From positions 1 through 59,262 of the forward strand of contig DASQFD010000106.1 of NCBI GenBank assembly GCA_035633255.1: DNA of 59,262 bases, read 5' to 3'. The notes beneath the pieces are model-generated. The model had not been told where the DNA came from and ran no database searches. It saw only the letters and a list, made by a program, of their open reading frames with translations. The DNA comes from DASQFD01 sp035633255 (GTDB taxonomy: Bacteria > Actinomycetota > Actinomycetes > Actinomycetales > Dermatophilaceae). Below are positions 1 through 8,248 of the stretch, piece by piece (position 1 is the first letter of the stretch; the number at the start of each line of letters is the position of its first letter). The position numbers and the translations under genes were made by a program.

Positions 1-509
1 AGCACCACCGACCCGCTCGCGTCTGCTCCGGTGCCTATCCGGTGCGGCAGGGCGCCACCGTGAGCGGACCGCAGCACGGCGTCGACCAGCTCCGCCGACG
101 GTTCCGCCAGCACCACGACGTCCGGGTCGCTTGCCGCCACGCGGGCGGTGAAGGCATCCGGTTCCGCGCTCTCGACGTTCTGGAAGAGGAGGGTGATGCC
201 CGGTTGTCTCGCTGCGGGTGCGCCACCCACGAGGAGAGGCGCCTGCCACCACACGTGCACGACGGTCAGTCCCGCCGCGGGCACTGTGACGATGACGGCA
301 AGGATGCGCAGCAGCCCAGTCGAACGGAGCGCGAGGAGAAGCCCCGCTCCGAGGGCCACCATGCCCGCCGCTAGGCCGAAGGGCACCAGGGCCACCGAGG
401 CGATGCGCTCGGCACTGATCCCCGTTCGCGAGGGCAGAAGCGCCGCAAGGCCGGCAACGCCGATCCCCATCACTGCTACCAGCATGGCAACCGCCCGGGT
501 CAGCGCCAT
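1..509 (-). CDS. Membrane-anchored endonuclease/exonuclease/phosphatase family protein (5' part, runs off left edge)
   Basis: A 169-residue N-terminal fragment with no stop before the window edge. The first ~95 residues hold about three hydrophobic helices, followed by GITLLFQNVESAEPDAF and ASDPDVVVLAEPS. These match the first conserved block of the EEP (DNase I-like) fold, where the Asn and Glu bind the catalytic metal. Family members with N-terminal helices are common membrane-anchored phosphodiesterases of actinobacteria; the substrate cannot be told. ATG at 509 is chosen because AGGAGG lies 10 nt upstream. The catalytic His/Asp blocks would be beyond the window. The gene diverges from the IS110 insertion. 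Confidence 0.72.
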   Translation of the reverse strand, partial: MALTRAVAMLVAVMGIGVAGLAALLPSRTGISAERIASVALVPFGLAAGMVALGAGLLLALRSTGLLRILAVIVTVPAAGLTVVHVWWQAPLLVGGAPAARQPGITLLFQNVESAEPDAFTARVAASDPDVVVLAEPSAELVDAVLRSAHGGALPHRIGTGADASGSVV

Positions 510-705
510 CCCGATACGCCTCCTGGGCGCCGAATCCGGCGTCGCTCGAGAGGAGCCGGCCGGGCGGGTTGGCCCAGCCGCGACACCGGAATACGGACGA
601 GACACCGACTCCACCCCGTTGGCGATGCGAGACGTGGGTGCACCCAGTGTGAGTGTCGCCGCCGAATCTCGCTCAAGATGCGGAAAAGCGGGCCGTCACT
701 AACTC
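510..705. other. Intergenic region between the EEP gene and the IS110 right end
   Basis: About 200 bases that should carry the promoter of the leftward EEP gene. Apart from the AGGAGG ribosome binding site beside position 509 I see no clear -35/-10 pair, RNA gene or coding frame. Confidence 0.4.
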
Positions 706-717
706 GAAAATGAAGGT
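706..717 (+). repeat. IS110 subterminal inverted repeat, right-end copy
   Basis: GAAAATGAAGGT; matches 10 of 12 bases of the inverted copy at 2210-2221. Confidence 0.5.
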
Positions 718-754
718 GACCCTGACGGTGCGGGGTTGCCCCGGGCCGGGCTGG

Positions 755-2023
755 TTAGGCGACGGGTTGCAGGGTGACGCGGTAGCCGAGGGCGTGGAGT
801 CGTCTGACATGGTTGGCGACGGCCGCACGGGTGCCGTTCCTGGTGTCGTAGTAGTCGGGGCCAAGGTCGACGAACGACGCGTCGGGGTCGGAAAGGAGCT
901 GCCAGGCGATGGTCAGGATGGATCGGCCGACGGCGACGATGGCCTTCTTCTTGCCGCGGCGGCGGGCCAGGCGTCGGTAGCGTTCGCCGAGGAAGGTGTT
1001 GGTCTTGGCGGCGGAGACGGCGGCCTCGCCCAGGGCGGCGGCCAGGTAGCGGTTGCCGTGGCCGGTGGCGCCGGTTCCCTTCTTCCGGCCGGCGGACTCC
1101 TTGACGCTGGGCGCAAACCGGGCCCAGGAGGCCAGGTGCGCCGGGGTCGGGAACCGGGTCATGTCCACGCCGATCTCGGCGATGATCACCCGGGCGGCGG
1201 TGACCCCGACGCCGGGGATCTCATCCAGGCGGGCCACCGCGTCGGCGAAAGGGGCGATCTGTTCCTCGATGCGCTCCTCGACCCTGGCGACCGCCGCCTG
1301 GGTGGCGTCGATGCGCTCCAGCATCTGGGCCAGCAGGAACGCGTGGTGGTCCTCGAAGTGACCGACGAACGCCTCCTGCAGCACAGGGATCTTGGTCCGC
1401 ATCCGGGCCCGGGCCAGTTCCGCCAGGACGGTGGGGTCGCGTTGCCCGGCGATCAGGGCGGCCATCATGTCCCGCCCGGAGACCCCGAAGATGTCGCTGG
1501 CCACCACGGACAGCTTGATCTGGGCGTCCTCCAGCAGCTTCTCCACCCGGTTCTTCTCCGCGCTGGCCTGGGCGACCAGGGCGGAACGGTAGCGGGTCAG
1601 GTCCCGCAGCCGACGGATCGGTTGGGGCGGCACGAAGCTGGGCCGGATCATCTGCCGCTCGGCCACCTTGCACAACCACACCGCGTCCAGCCGGTCGGTC
1701 TTGGGCCGGCCCGGCAGGTGCTTGACGTCCCTGGCGTTGACCAGCCACGTCTCGAACCCGTTCGCCTCCAACAGGTAGAACGCCGGCTTCCAGTAGTCAC
1801 TGGTGGCCTCCATCACCACCCGCGTCACACCCAGCTCGGCGAGCCGATCGGCCATCGCCTGCAACGAACGGGTCATCGTGGAGTAGGTGACCACCTCCTG
1901 CAACCGCTGGCCACGCCGGCCGGGGCCGGGTACCCGGCTGCAGCAGACCAGCTCGGCCTTACCGATGTCCAACGCCGCGACCCGGGCCACGACCTGTTCG
2001 CTATCGTGCGTCTCCTGCAACAC
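755..2023 (-). CDS. IS110-family transposase (DEDD RuvC-like plus serine Tnp domain)
   Basis: 422 residues, normal family length. The N-terminal RuvC-like domain shows the DEDD set: D19 (ALDIGKAEL), E72 (MEATSDYW), D110 and D113 (PKTDRLDAVWL). A helical linker follows (~130-260). Then comes the Transposase_20 domain with DEIPGVGVTAA near 268 and the conserved stretch FAPSVKESAGRKKG, in which S310 is the expected nucleophile. The enzyme recombines element and target DNA guided by a bridge RNA in characterised members such as IS621. GTG at 2023 is chosen because GGAAGGAG lies upstream and the longer reading frame above it has no homology-like content. No frameshift or missing catalytic residue is seen, so the element looks intact. 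Confidence 0.9.
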   Translation of the reverse strand: MLQETHDSEQVVARVAALDIGKAELVCCSRVPGPGRRGQRLQEVVTYSTMTRSLQAMADRLAELGVTRVVMEATSDYWKPAFYLLEANGFETWLVNARDVKHLPGRPKTDRLDAVWLCKVAERQMIRPSFVPPQPIRRLRDLTRYRSALVAQASAEKNRVEKLLEDAQIKLSVVASDIFGVSGRDMMAALIAGQRDPTVLAELARARMRTKIPVLQEAFVGHFEDHHAFLLAQMLERIDATQAAVARVEERIEEQIAPFADAVARLDEIPGVGVTAARVIIAEIGVDMTRFPTPAHLASWARFAPSVKESAGRKKGTGATGHGNRYLAAALGEAAVSAAKTNTFLGERYRRLARRRGKKKAIVAVGRSILTIAWQLLSDPDASFVDLGPDYYDTRNGTRAAVANHVRRLHALGYRVTLQPVA

Positions 2024-2221
2024 CCTTCCCACTCCTTCCACCGTGCCCGACCCGCCAGGACCGGACGCCCGCAGGAGCCGCAGGGACAGGTGCGAAGCTA
2101 ACTCGCGTGCTCGAAGCAACACTGAAGGGCCCACAGGCGCGGCTCCCAGCGCCCGACTAGTCCACGGCCTGACACGAACCAAGAAGCAACGACGTCAACG
2201 GGCGCCCGGACCCCCATTTTC
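2024..2221 (-). ncRNA. Candidate bridge RNA region of the IS110 element
   Basis: The ~198-nt non-coding left end directly 5' of the transposase is where IS110-group elements encode their bridge RNA. It has no coding frame of its own. On the minus strand it contains a possible -35 (TTGACG, near 2197) and two copies of GTTGCTTC (inside GTTGCTTCTTGG and GTGTTGCTTCGAGC). GC-rich segments able to fold lie near 2045-2145. I did not derive a unique secondary structure or the two guide loops, so the boundaries are only those of the non-coding end. Confidence 0.4.
2210..2221 (-). repeat. IS110 subterminal inverted repeat, left-end copy
   Basis: GAAAATGGGGGT on the minus strand; partner of 706-717. 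Confidence 0.5.
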
Positions 2222-2279
2222 AGCCCGGAACGGGCCACCCCGACAGGGGCGAAAGGGGACTAGTCCGGATGGAGTGACC

Positions 2280-3152
2280 ATGCACCGACGCCGTCCGTTC
2301 GTCCTTCCCGCCCTGCTGGGGCTGTTGCTCTCGGTGCTCGCGCCCGCCGCCGCCTCGGCGGACCCGAGCGAGCGCGCGCAGCAGCGGGCGACGGGCTACT
2401 ACCTCGCGCTCGGGGACTCGCTCGCGGCCGGCTACCAGCCCACCACCGGGGACGACAAGGACGGCGGCTACGTCGGTGGGGTCGCCGCGGCGGTGCGACT
2501 GTCCTCGCCCAAGACCCGGCTGGTCAACCTCGCGTGCAGCGGCGAGACGGTCGTGACCATGGTCGACGGCGGTGGCTGTGACTACGCGAAGGGCAGCCAG
2601 CTGGCGGCGGCCCAGCAGTTCCTCCACGCGCACGGGCGCTTCACCCGGGTCATCACGCTCGACATCGGCGCCAACGACGTCCAGCGCTGCGTCCGCTCCG
2701 GGGGCATCGACCTGGTGTGCGTGCAGGGCGGGCTGCGCGACGTCGCCACCACCCTGCCGGGCGTGGTGGCCGCACTGCGGGCCGGTGCGCCGAACGCCCG
2801 GATCGTCGTCCTGAACTACTTCAACCCGTTCCTCGCGGCTTACCTGACCGGCCCGGCCGGGCAGGCGCTCGCCGCCCAGTCGACCGAGCTGCAGAGGCAG
2901 CTCAACTCGATCATCGCCGGCGCCGCCGCCGGGAACGCCCGGGTCGCCGACGTGGCCGGCGCCTTCCGCAGCACCGACACGACGCCGGTCACGGATCCGG
3001 TCATCGGCACCGTGCCCACCAACGTCGCGACGATCTGCGCGCTCACCTGGATGTGCGTCCGCCAGGACATCCACGCCAACGACGCCGGGTATGCCGTCAT
3101 GGCGAGCACGGTGGTCGGCGTGCTCGTGCGCGAGCGGGCCACCGCCGCCTGA
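2280..3152 (+). CDS. Secreted SGNH/GDSL-family hydrolase
   Basis: 290 residues. A signal peptide (basic MHRRR, hydrophobic core, ASA cleavage site near residue 27) is followed by an SGNH hydrolase domain. The nucleophile is S47 in LALGDSLAAGY, block III is DIGANDV with N132, and the catalytic DxxH is D263/H265 in DIHANDAGY. Several cysteines (C87, C100 and later ones) could form disulphides as in Streptomyces secreted esterases. It likely acts as an extracellular esterase or lipase; the substrate is unknown. ATG at 2280 follows GGATGGAG. It is monocistronic, with the IS110 element inserted 59 bp upstream, so its native promoter may be displaced. Confidence 0.88.
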   Translation: MHRRRPFVLPALLGLLLSVLAPAAASADPSERAQQRATGYYLALGDSLAAGYQPTTGDDKDGGYVGGVAAAVRLSSPKTRLVNLACSGETVVTMVDGGGCDYAKGSQLAAAQQFLHAHGRFTRVITLDIGANDVQRCVRSGGIDLVCVQGGLRDVATTLPGVVAALRAGAPNARIVVLNYFNPFLAAYLTGPAGQALAAQSTELQRQLNSIIAGAAAGNARVADVAGAFRSTDTTPVTDPVIGTVPTNVATICALTWMCVRQDIHANDAGYAVMASTVVGVLVRERATAA

Positions 3153-3202
3153 CGACGCCGACCTCGCGGGCCGCCCCCCGGGCGGCGTCCTAGGCTGGCC
3201 GG

Positions 3203-3985
3203 ATGCGCATCGCGAGGTTCACGCTCGGGGAGGACCCGGCATACGGGCTGGTCGACGGGGCGGGCGAGAAGCTCGCCGAGATCACCGGAGACCCGCTCTA
3301 CACCCGGATCGAGCTGACCGGGGCGACGCACCGGGTCGAGGACGTGCGGCTGCTCGCCCCGGTGATCCCCCGGAGCAAGGTGATCGGCATCGGGCGCAAC
3401 TACGCCGACCACGCCAGGGAGATGGGCGGGGAGGCGCCGGCCGAGCCGATGATGTTCCTCGTGCCGAACACCGCCGTGGTCGGGCCCGGGGACCCGGTGG
3501 TCATCCCGCCTCAGACCTCGGAGGTGCACTACGAGGGCGAGCTGGCCGTCGTGATCGGGCGGGTGTGCAAGGACGTGGCACCCGAGGACGTCGCCAAGGT
3601 GGTCTACGGCTACACCTGCGCCAACGACGTGACGGCACGCGACCTGCAGCGCAGCGACGGGCAGTGGGCGCGAGCCAAGGGGTTCGACACGTTCTGCCCG
3701 CTCGGGCCGTGGATCGAGACCGAGCTCGACGTCTCGGCCGCGCGGCTGACCACGCGCCTGGACGGCAAGGTCGTCCAGGACGGCACGACCGCCGATCTGG
3801 TGCACGGCGTCGCGGCGCTCGTCGCCCACGCCTCCGCGGCGTTCACCCTGCTGCCCGGTGACGTGATCCTCACCGGCACGCCGGCGGGGGTGGGGCCCGT
3901 GGCGGCCGGCCAGCGAGTCGAGGTCGAGGTCGAGGGCATCGGCGTGCTGTCCAACCCCTTCGTGGCCCACGACGACCGGGAGTGA
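3203..3985 (+). CDS. Fumarylacetoacetate hydrolase (FAH) family protein
   Basis: 260 residues. The FAH fold covers residues ~50-255, with IGIGRNYADHAREMGGE, the metal-binding segment VHYEGELAVVIGR (two glutamates) and GYTCANDVTARDLQ. Family members cleave or decarboxylate 2-keto acids with Mg2+ or Mn2+ (acylpyruvases, oxaloacetate decarboxylases, homoprotocatechuate enzymes); the exact substrate cannot be told. A TAGGCT box at 3191-3196 lies 6 nt before the ATG, suggesting a leaderless transcript. The gene precedes gltX by 31 nt, an arrangement common in actinobacteria. Confidence 0.88.
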   Translation: MRIARFTLGEDPAYGLVDGAGEKLAEITGDPLYTRIELTGATHRVEDVRLLAPVIPRSKVIGIGRNYADHAREMGGEAPAEPMMFLVPNTAVVGPGDPVVIPPQTSEVHYEGELAVVIGRVCKDVAPEDVAKVVYGYTCANDVTARDLQRSDGQWARAKGFDTFCPLGPWIETELDVSAARLTTRLDGKVVQDGTTADLVHGVAALVAHASAAFTLLPGDVILTGTPAGVGPVAAGQRVEVEVEGIGVLSNPFVAHDDRE

Positions 3986-4016
3986 CCGACCCTCGCGCCA
4001 CTAGGCTGGGCCGGCC

Positions 4017-5552
<1,536 letters not shown>

Positions 5553-5605
5553 CCCCCGCGCCGCGACGTGCGCCCGGCGCGGCGCGGAAGCCCCCACCGC
5601 GCGAT

Positions 5606-5635
5606 TTGGGGCCCTCACGCGGCGCCCGGTAGTAT
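5606..5635 (+). promoter_or_regulatory. Promoter of tRNA-Gln
   Basis: TTGGGG (5606-5611), 18-nt spacer, TAGTAT (5630-5635). The surrounding bases GCGCGATTTGGGG and GGCGCCCGGTA resemble the promoter before yceD-rpmF at 24044-24073. Confidence 0.6.
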
Positions 5636-5692
5636 CGCTCCTCGGTTCACCCTTCGGCGCCCGCCCCGCGGACGCCGGGAGTGATACCCCCT

Positions 5693-5764
5693 TGGGGTAT
5701 GGTGTAATTGGCAACACAACGGATTCTGGTTCCGTCATTCTAGGTTCGAGTCCTGGTACCCCAG
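5693..5764 (+). tRNA. tRNA-Gln (CTG anticodon)
   Basis: A complete cloverleaf: acceptor TGGGGTA (5693-5699) pairs with TACCCCA (5757-5763), the anticodon loop reads TTCTGGT giving CTG, and the T arm contains GGTTCGAGTCC. The 3' CCA is not encoded. It is 72 nt long. Confidence 0.95.
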
Positions 5765-5864
5765 CTCGTCGCTCCGGTCCGCCGGTGGCGATTCGGAGAT
5801 TGCCGGCGCCGTTCGGTAAGGTTCTTCTTCGTGCCGATCCGGCTCGCCGGAGCGGCCAGCACCA

Positions 5865-5937
5865 GGCCCCGTTGTGTAGCGGCCTAGCACGCCGCCCTCT
5901 CAAGGCGGTAGCGCGGGTTCGAATCCCGTCGGGGCTA
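5865..5937 (+). tRNA. tRNA-Glu (CTC anticodon)
   Basis: Acceptor GGCCCCG (5865-5871) pairs with CGGGGCT (5930-5936) including a terminal G-U pair. The anticodon stem CCGCC/GGCGG encloses loop CTCTCAA, giving CTC. The T arm is GCGGGTTCGAATCCCGT. CCA is not encoded. A TAAGGT box about 45 nt upstream may be its -10. Confidence 0.95.
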
Positions 5938-5944
5938 CGTGTCC

Positions 5945-5974
5945 GAGACCCCCTGCCGACCGGCGGGGGGTCTC
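5945..5974 (+). terminator. Hairpin terminator after tRNA-Glu
   Basis: GAGACCCCC (5945-5953) pairs perfectly with GGGGGTCTC (5966-5974); there is no U-tract, as is usual in high-GC actinobacteria. Confidence 0.75.
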
Positions 5975-6052
5975 GTCGTCCACCGGGAAGTCCCGGTGGC
6001 CCCCCCGGGTGCGTGCAGCCGTGCAGCCGGGCCGCGCGCCAGGCCCGCGGTT

Positions 6053-6667
6053 TCAGGTCGCGGCAGGCTCGTGGTCGGCGCTGACGGCCTCCTGGGCCAG
6101 TCGCCGCAGCATCGCCAGCACCGGGTCGAGCATCGCCGTGCCGACGGTCACCAGGTGGATGGCCTCCTCCACGGTGGTGGCCCGGGCCGCCGCGGCGTAG
6201 TCGATCTCGGCCACCCGCCGCACCGCCTCGGCGTAGTGCCGCAGGCCCCGACCGTCGAGGTGCACCCCGGCCGACCGCGCGGCCTCCACCGACGCGGTCA
6301 GGGAGCCGAGCAGGGGTGTGTCCGGCGCCACCCGCCACCCGAGCGACTCCACGACCTCACGCACCTCGACACTGACCTCGTGCTCCCGCCCGGGGGCCGG
6401 CAGGGCGCACTGAGCCGCCCCGAGGAGGTCGTGGCGGGACCGCGGCGGGTGCTGCAGGGTCTCCAGCACCTCCCGGACCGCGGCGAGGCTGAGCCCGGCG
6501 CTCTCGGTCAGCGCGCGGACCAGACGGACGCGCGCGACGTGCTCCTCGGCATACACGGCCCGCGTCGGCCCGGTCACGGCCCCCGGCATGAGCAGGCCCT
6601 CGCGCAGGTAGAACTTCACCGTCGGCACCGGCACCCCGGTCACCTCGGCCAGCTGCGAGATGCGCAC
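6053..6667 (-). CDS. MerR-family transcriptional regulator
   Basis: 204 residues. The winged HTH is at the N-terminus (VRISQLAEVTGVPVPTVKFY, residues 1-20) with the tyrosine and wing (LREGLLMPG) of MerR proteins. A helical dimerisation region follows and then a ~110-residue C-terminal domain without metal-binding cysteines, so a small-molecule ligand is more likely than a metal. GTG at 6667 is chosen because AAGGAGG lies 5 nt upstream; the ATG 36 nt further up would place the start inside the operator. It is divergent from the DUF4188 gene and probably controls both through the dyad at 6685-6701. Confidence 0.88.
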   Translation of the reverse strand: MRISQLAEVTGVPVPTVKFYLREGLLMPGAVTGPTRAVYAEEHVARVRLVRALTESAGLSLAAVREVLETLQHPPRSRHDLLGAAQCALPAPGREHEVSVEVREVVESLGWRVAPDTPLLGSLTASVEAARSAGVHLDGRGLRHYAEAVRRVAEIDYAAAARATTVEEAIHLVTVGTAMLDPVLAMLRRLAQEAVSADHEPAAT

Positions 6668-6676
6668 CGAACCTCC

Positions 6677-6733
6677 TTGACACTGGATAGCGAAACTATC
6701 CATGCTGGACCCTGTTGGACACCAAGACTATCC
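6677..6733. promoter_or_regulatory. Divergent operator/promoter between the MerR and DUF4188 genes
   Basis: TTGACA (6677-6682) is followed by the dyad GGATAGCGAAACTATCC (6685-6701). A further CTATCC half-site lies at 6728-6733. MerR proteins bind dyads inside overlong promoter spacers, so this is the likely site; the -10 partner is not clear. Confidence 0.55.
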
Positions 6734-6744
6734 AAGGGGTTCGC

Positions 6745-7239
6745 ATGGACCGCGTCACCCACGCCCACGAAGGGCCGCTGGCCCTGTTCCTCATCGGCAT
6801 GCAGATCCGCCAGCCGTGGCGGCTCGACGTCGTCGTCCCCACCTTCCGGGCGATGCCGCCGATGATCGCCGAGCTCGAGGAGAACCGCGCCGCCGCCGCG
6901 CGCGGCGAGGCCGAGAACCACGGCTACCTCGGCTCTCGGATCGTGCTCGACGGGCGCGGACCGACGGTGCTGCAGTGGTGGCGCAGCGCGGAGGACATCT
7001 ACCGCTACGCGTCCGCCACCGACCTCGCGCACCGCCCCGCCTGGAGGGCGTTCTACCGGTATGCCGCGAAGGCGCCGACCGCCGTCACCATCTGGCACGA
7101 GACGTATGCCGTGCCGGCCGGCGGCTACGAGAGCATCTACGCTGGCGGCCGGCTGCTGGGTCTGGGTGCGCTCTCCGGGGTGGTGCCCGTCGCCCGGCGC
7201 GGTGAGCGCGCGCGCGAGCGGATGTCCGGCGCCGCCTGA
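6745..7239 (+). CDS. DUF4188 domain-containing protein
   Basis: 164 residues. The sequence follows the DUF4188 pattern: LFLIGMQIRQPWRLDVV near the N-terminus, FRAMPPMIAELEEN, LGSRIVLDGRGPTVLQWW, RPAWRAFYRY and TVTIWHETY-type motifs with a final GLGAL segment. Relatives are annotated as monooxygenase-like or heme-binding-like proteins of the dimeric alpha-beta barrel kind, but no activity is established. ATG at 6745 follows AAGGGGT; an upstream in-frame ATG at 6715 would run through the operator. Probably induced through the divergent MerR regulator. Confidence 0.78.
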   Translation: MDRVTHAHEGPLALFLIGMQIRQPWRLDVVVPTFRAMPPMIAELEENRAAAARGEAENHGYLGSRIVLDGRGPTVLQWWRSAEDIYRYASATDLAHRPAWRAFYRYAAKAPTAVTIWHETYAVPAGGYESIYAGGRLLGLGALSGVVPVARRGERARERMSGAA

Positions 7240-7262
7240 CACCCCCCGACGCGGTCGGACCC

Positions 7263-7340
7263 GGAACGAACTTGCCTATTGGCAGCAACGTGACGGGCCG
7301 CCCCCGGGCCCCGTGGGAACGAACTTGCCTATTGGCAGCA
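7263..7340. repeat. Two exact 25-bp direct repeats in a convergent gap
   Basis: The same 25 bases occur at 7263-7287 and 7316-7340 (53-bp period), each containing the palindrome TGCCTATTGGCA. Both copies are followed by GC-rich segments that can form short hairpins. They lie between the ends of two converging genes (DUF4188 and ndgR). Confidence 0.85.
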
Positions 7341-7379
7341 GAGTTACGGGCGGCCCCGGCGGCCCCGGGGGGCGAGCCG

Positions 7380-8123
7380 TCAGGTGCCGTGCTGCTCCTC
7401 CTGCGCCGCGGCGTGGCGGGCGAGCACCTCGGTGAGCTTGTTCGCGCCCGCGACGACCGTCGCGGCGTGCAGCCGACCGGGCTGGCGGGAGAGCCGCTCG
7501 ATGGGCCCCGAGATCGACACGGCGGCGATGACGCGCCCCGAGGGGCTGCGGACCGGCGCCGACACCGAGGCCACCCCCGGCTCGCGCTCTCCGACGCTCT
7601 GTGCCCACCCGCGCCGGCGGACGCCCGAGAGCGACGTCGCGGTGAAGGCGGCCCCCTGCAGGCCGCGGTGCAGGCGGTCCGGCTCCTCCCAGGCCAGGAG
7701 CACCTGGGCGGCCGACCCGGCCAGCATCGACAGCGTGGCGCCGACGGGGATCGAGTCCCGCAGGCCAACCGGCCGCTCGGCCGCGGACACGCACACCCGG
7801 TGGTCGCCCTGCCGGCGGAACAGCTGGGCGCTCTCGTTGGTGTGGTCGCGCAGCGCCCCGAGCACCGGCCCGGCGGCGGCCAGCAGACGGTCCTCGCCGG
7901 CCGCCGCGGCCAGCTCGGCGAGGCGCGGGCCGAGCACGAAGCGGCCCTGCAGGTCGCGGGCCACGAGGCGGTGGTGCTCCAGCGCGACGGCCAACCGGTG
8001 GGCGGTCGGCCGGGCCAGCCCGGTGGCGGTGACCAGCTGGGCCAGGGTCGACGGACCGGCCTCGAGGGCACCGAGGACGACGGCTGCCTTGTCCAGCACA
8101 CCGACTCCGCTGCTCATGTCCAT
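7380..8123 (-). CDS. ndgR: IclR-family regulator NdgR (amino-acid-responsive, controls leuCD)
   Basis: 247 residues. The N-terminus MDMSSGVGVLDKAAVVL, an HTH in TLAQLVTATGLARPTAHRLA and the segments RRRGWAQSVGEREPGVASVSAPV and VSISGPIERL match Streptomyces NdgR closely as I recall it. NdgR is known to bind the leuC promoter and to respond to leucine and other amino acids. ATG at 8123 is chosen over the upstream ATG: on the minus strand CAGTAT (8135-8130) stands exactly 6 nt before it, with TTGCGT 17 nt further up, giving a leaderless transcript. It is divergent from leuC and shares the regulatory dyad at 8138-8154. Confidence 0.93.
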   Translation of the reverse strand: MDMSSGVGVLDKAAVVLGALEAGPSTLAQLVTATGLARPTAHRLAVALEHHRLVARDLQGRFVLGPRLAELAAAAGEDRLLAAAGPVLGALRDHTNESAQLFRRQGDHRVCVSAAERPVGLRDSIPVGATLSMLAGSAAQVLLAWEEPDRLHRGLQGAAFTATSLSGVRRRGWAQSVGEREPGVASVSAPVRSPSGRVIAAVSISGPIERLSRQPGRLHAATVVAGANKLTEVLARHAAAQEEQHGT

Positions 8124-8137
8124 GGCTTGATACTGAC

Positions 8138-8154
8138 GTCTCATTGGACGAGAC
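8138..8154. promoter_or_regulatory. Dyad GTCTC-N7-GAGAC in the ndgR/leuC promoter region
   Basis: GTCTCATTGGACGAGAC lies inside the ndgR promoter spacer and next to TTGATA (8128-8133), a possible leuC -35. Its position suits NdgR autoregulation and leuC control. Confidence 0.5.
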
Positions 8155-8248
8155 GCAAGTTCAACGGGCCCGCCTGCGTGCGAACCTCGGCGGTGGACGA
8201 CGGCGCCGCCCCGGCGCCGCCGCGCCCGAGCGACCCGGAGGGATCACG

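Larger units (their letters stand above)
706..2221 (-). mobile_element. IS110-family insertion sequence, ~1.5 kb
   Basis: One DEDD transposase gene (755-2023, minus) sits between an inverted pair. GAAAATGAAGGT is at 706-717 on the plus strand and GAAAATGGGGGT at 2210-2221 on the minus strand, 10 of 12 bases matching. Non-coding ends are unequal: ~49 bp after the stop codon and ~198 bp before the start. A long upstream end and short downstream end are typical of the IS110 group, whose members lack classical terminal repeats or use short subterminal ones. The outer limits are therefore inferred from the repeat and could be off by some bases. The right limit is 59 bp from the start of the SGNH hydrolase. 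Confidence 0.65.

Noticed and set aside
42..702. Plus-strand frames at 42-374 and 148-702
   Set aside because: They are antisense to the left-edge EEP gene on the minus strand, which has a ribosome binding site, membrane helices and family motifs.
2155..2266. Repeated GACTAGTCC (2155-2163 and 2258-2266) as an IS110 target duplication
   Set aside because: One copy is inside and one outside the inferred element, 103 bp apart; IS110 elements do not make such duplications, and the sequence is itself a palindrome likely to recur by chance.
7240..7380. The 25-bp repeats as a CRISPR array
   Set aside because: Only two copies, a 28-bp GC-rich interval resembling the flanks rather than a unique spacer, and no cas genes in the window.
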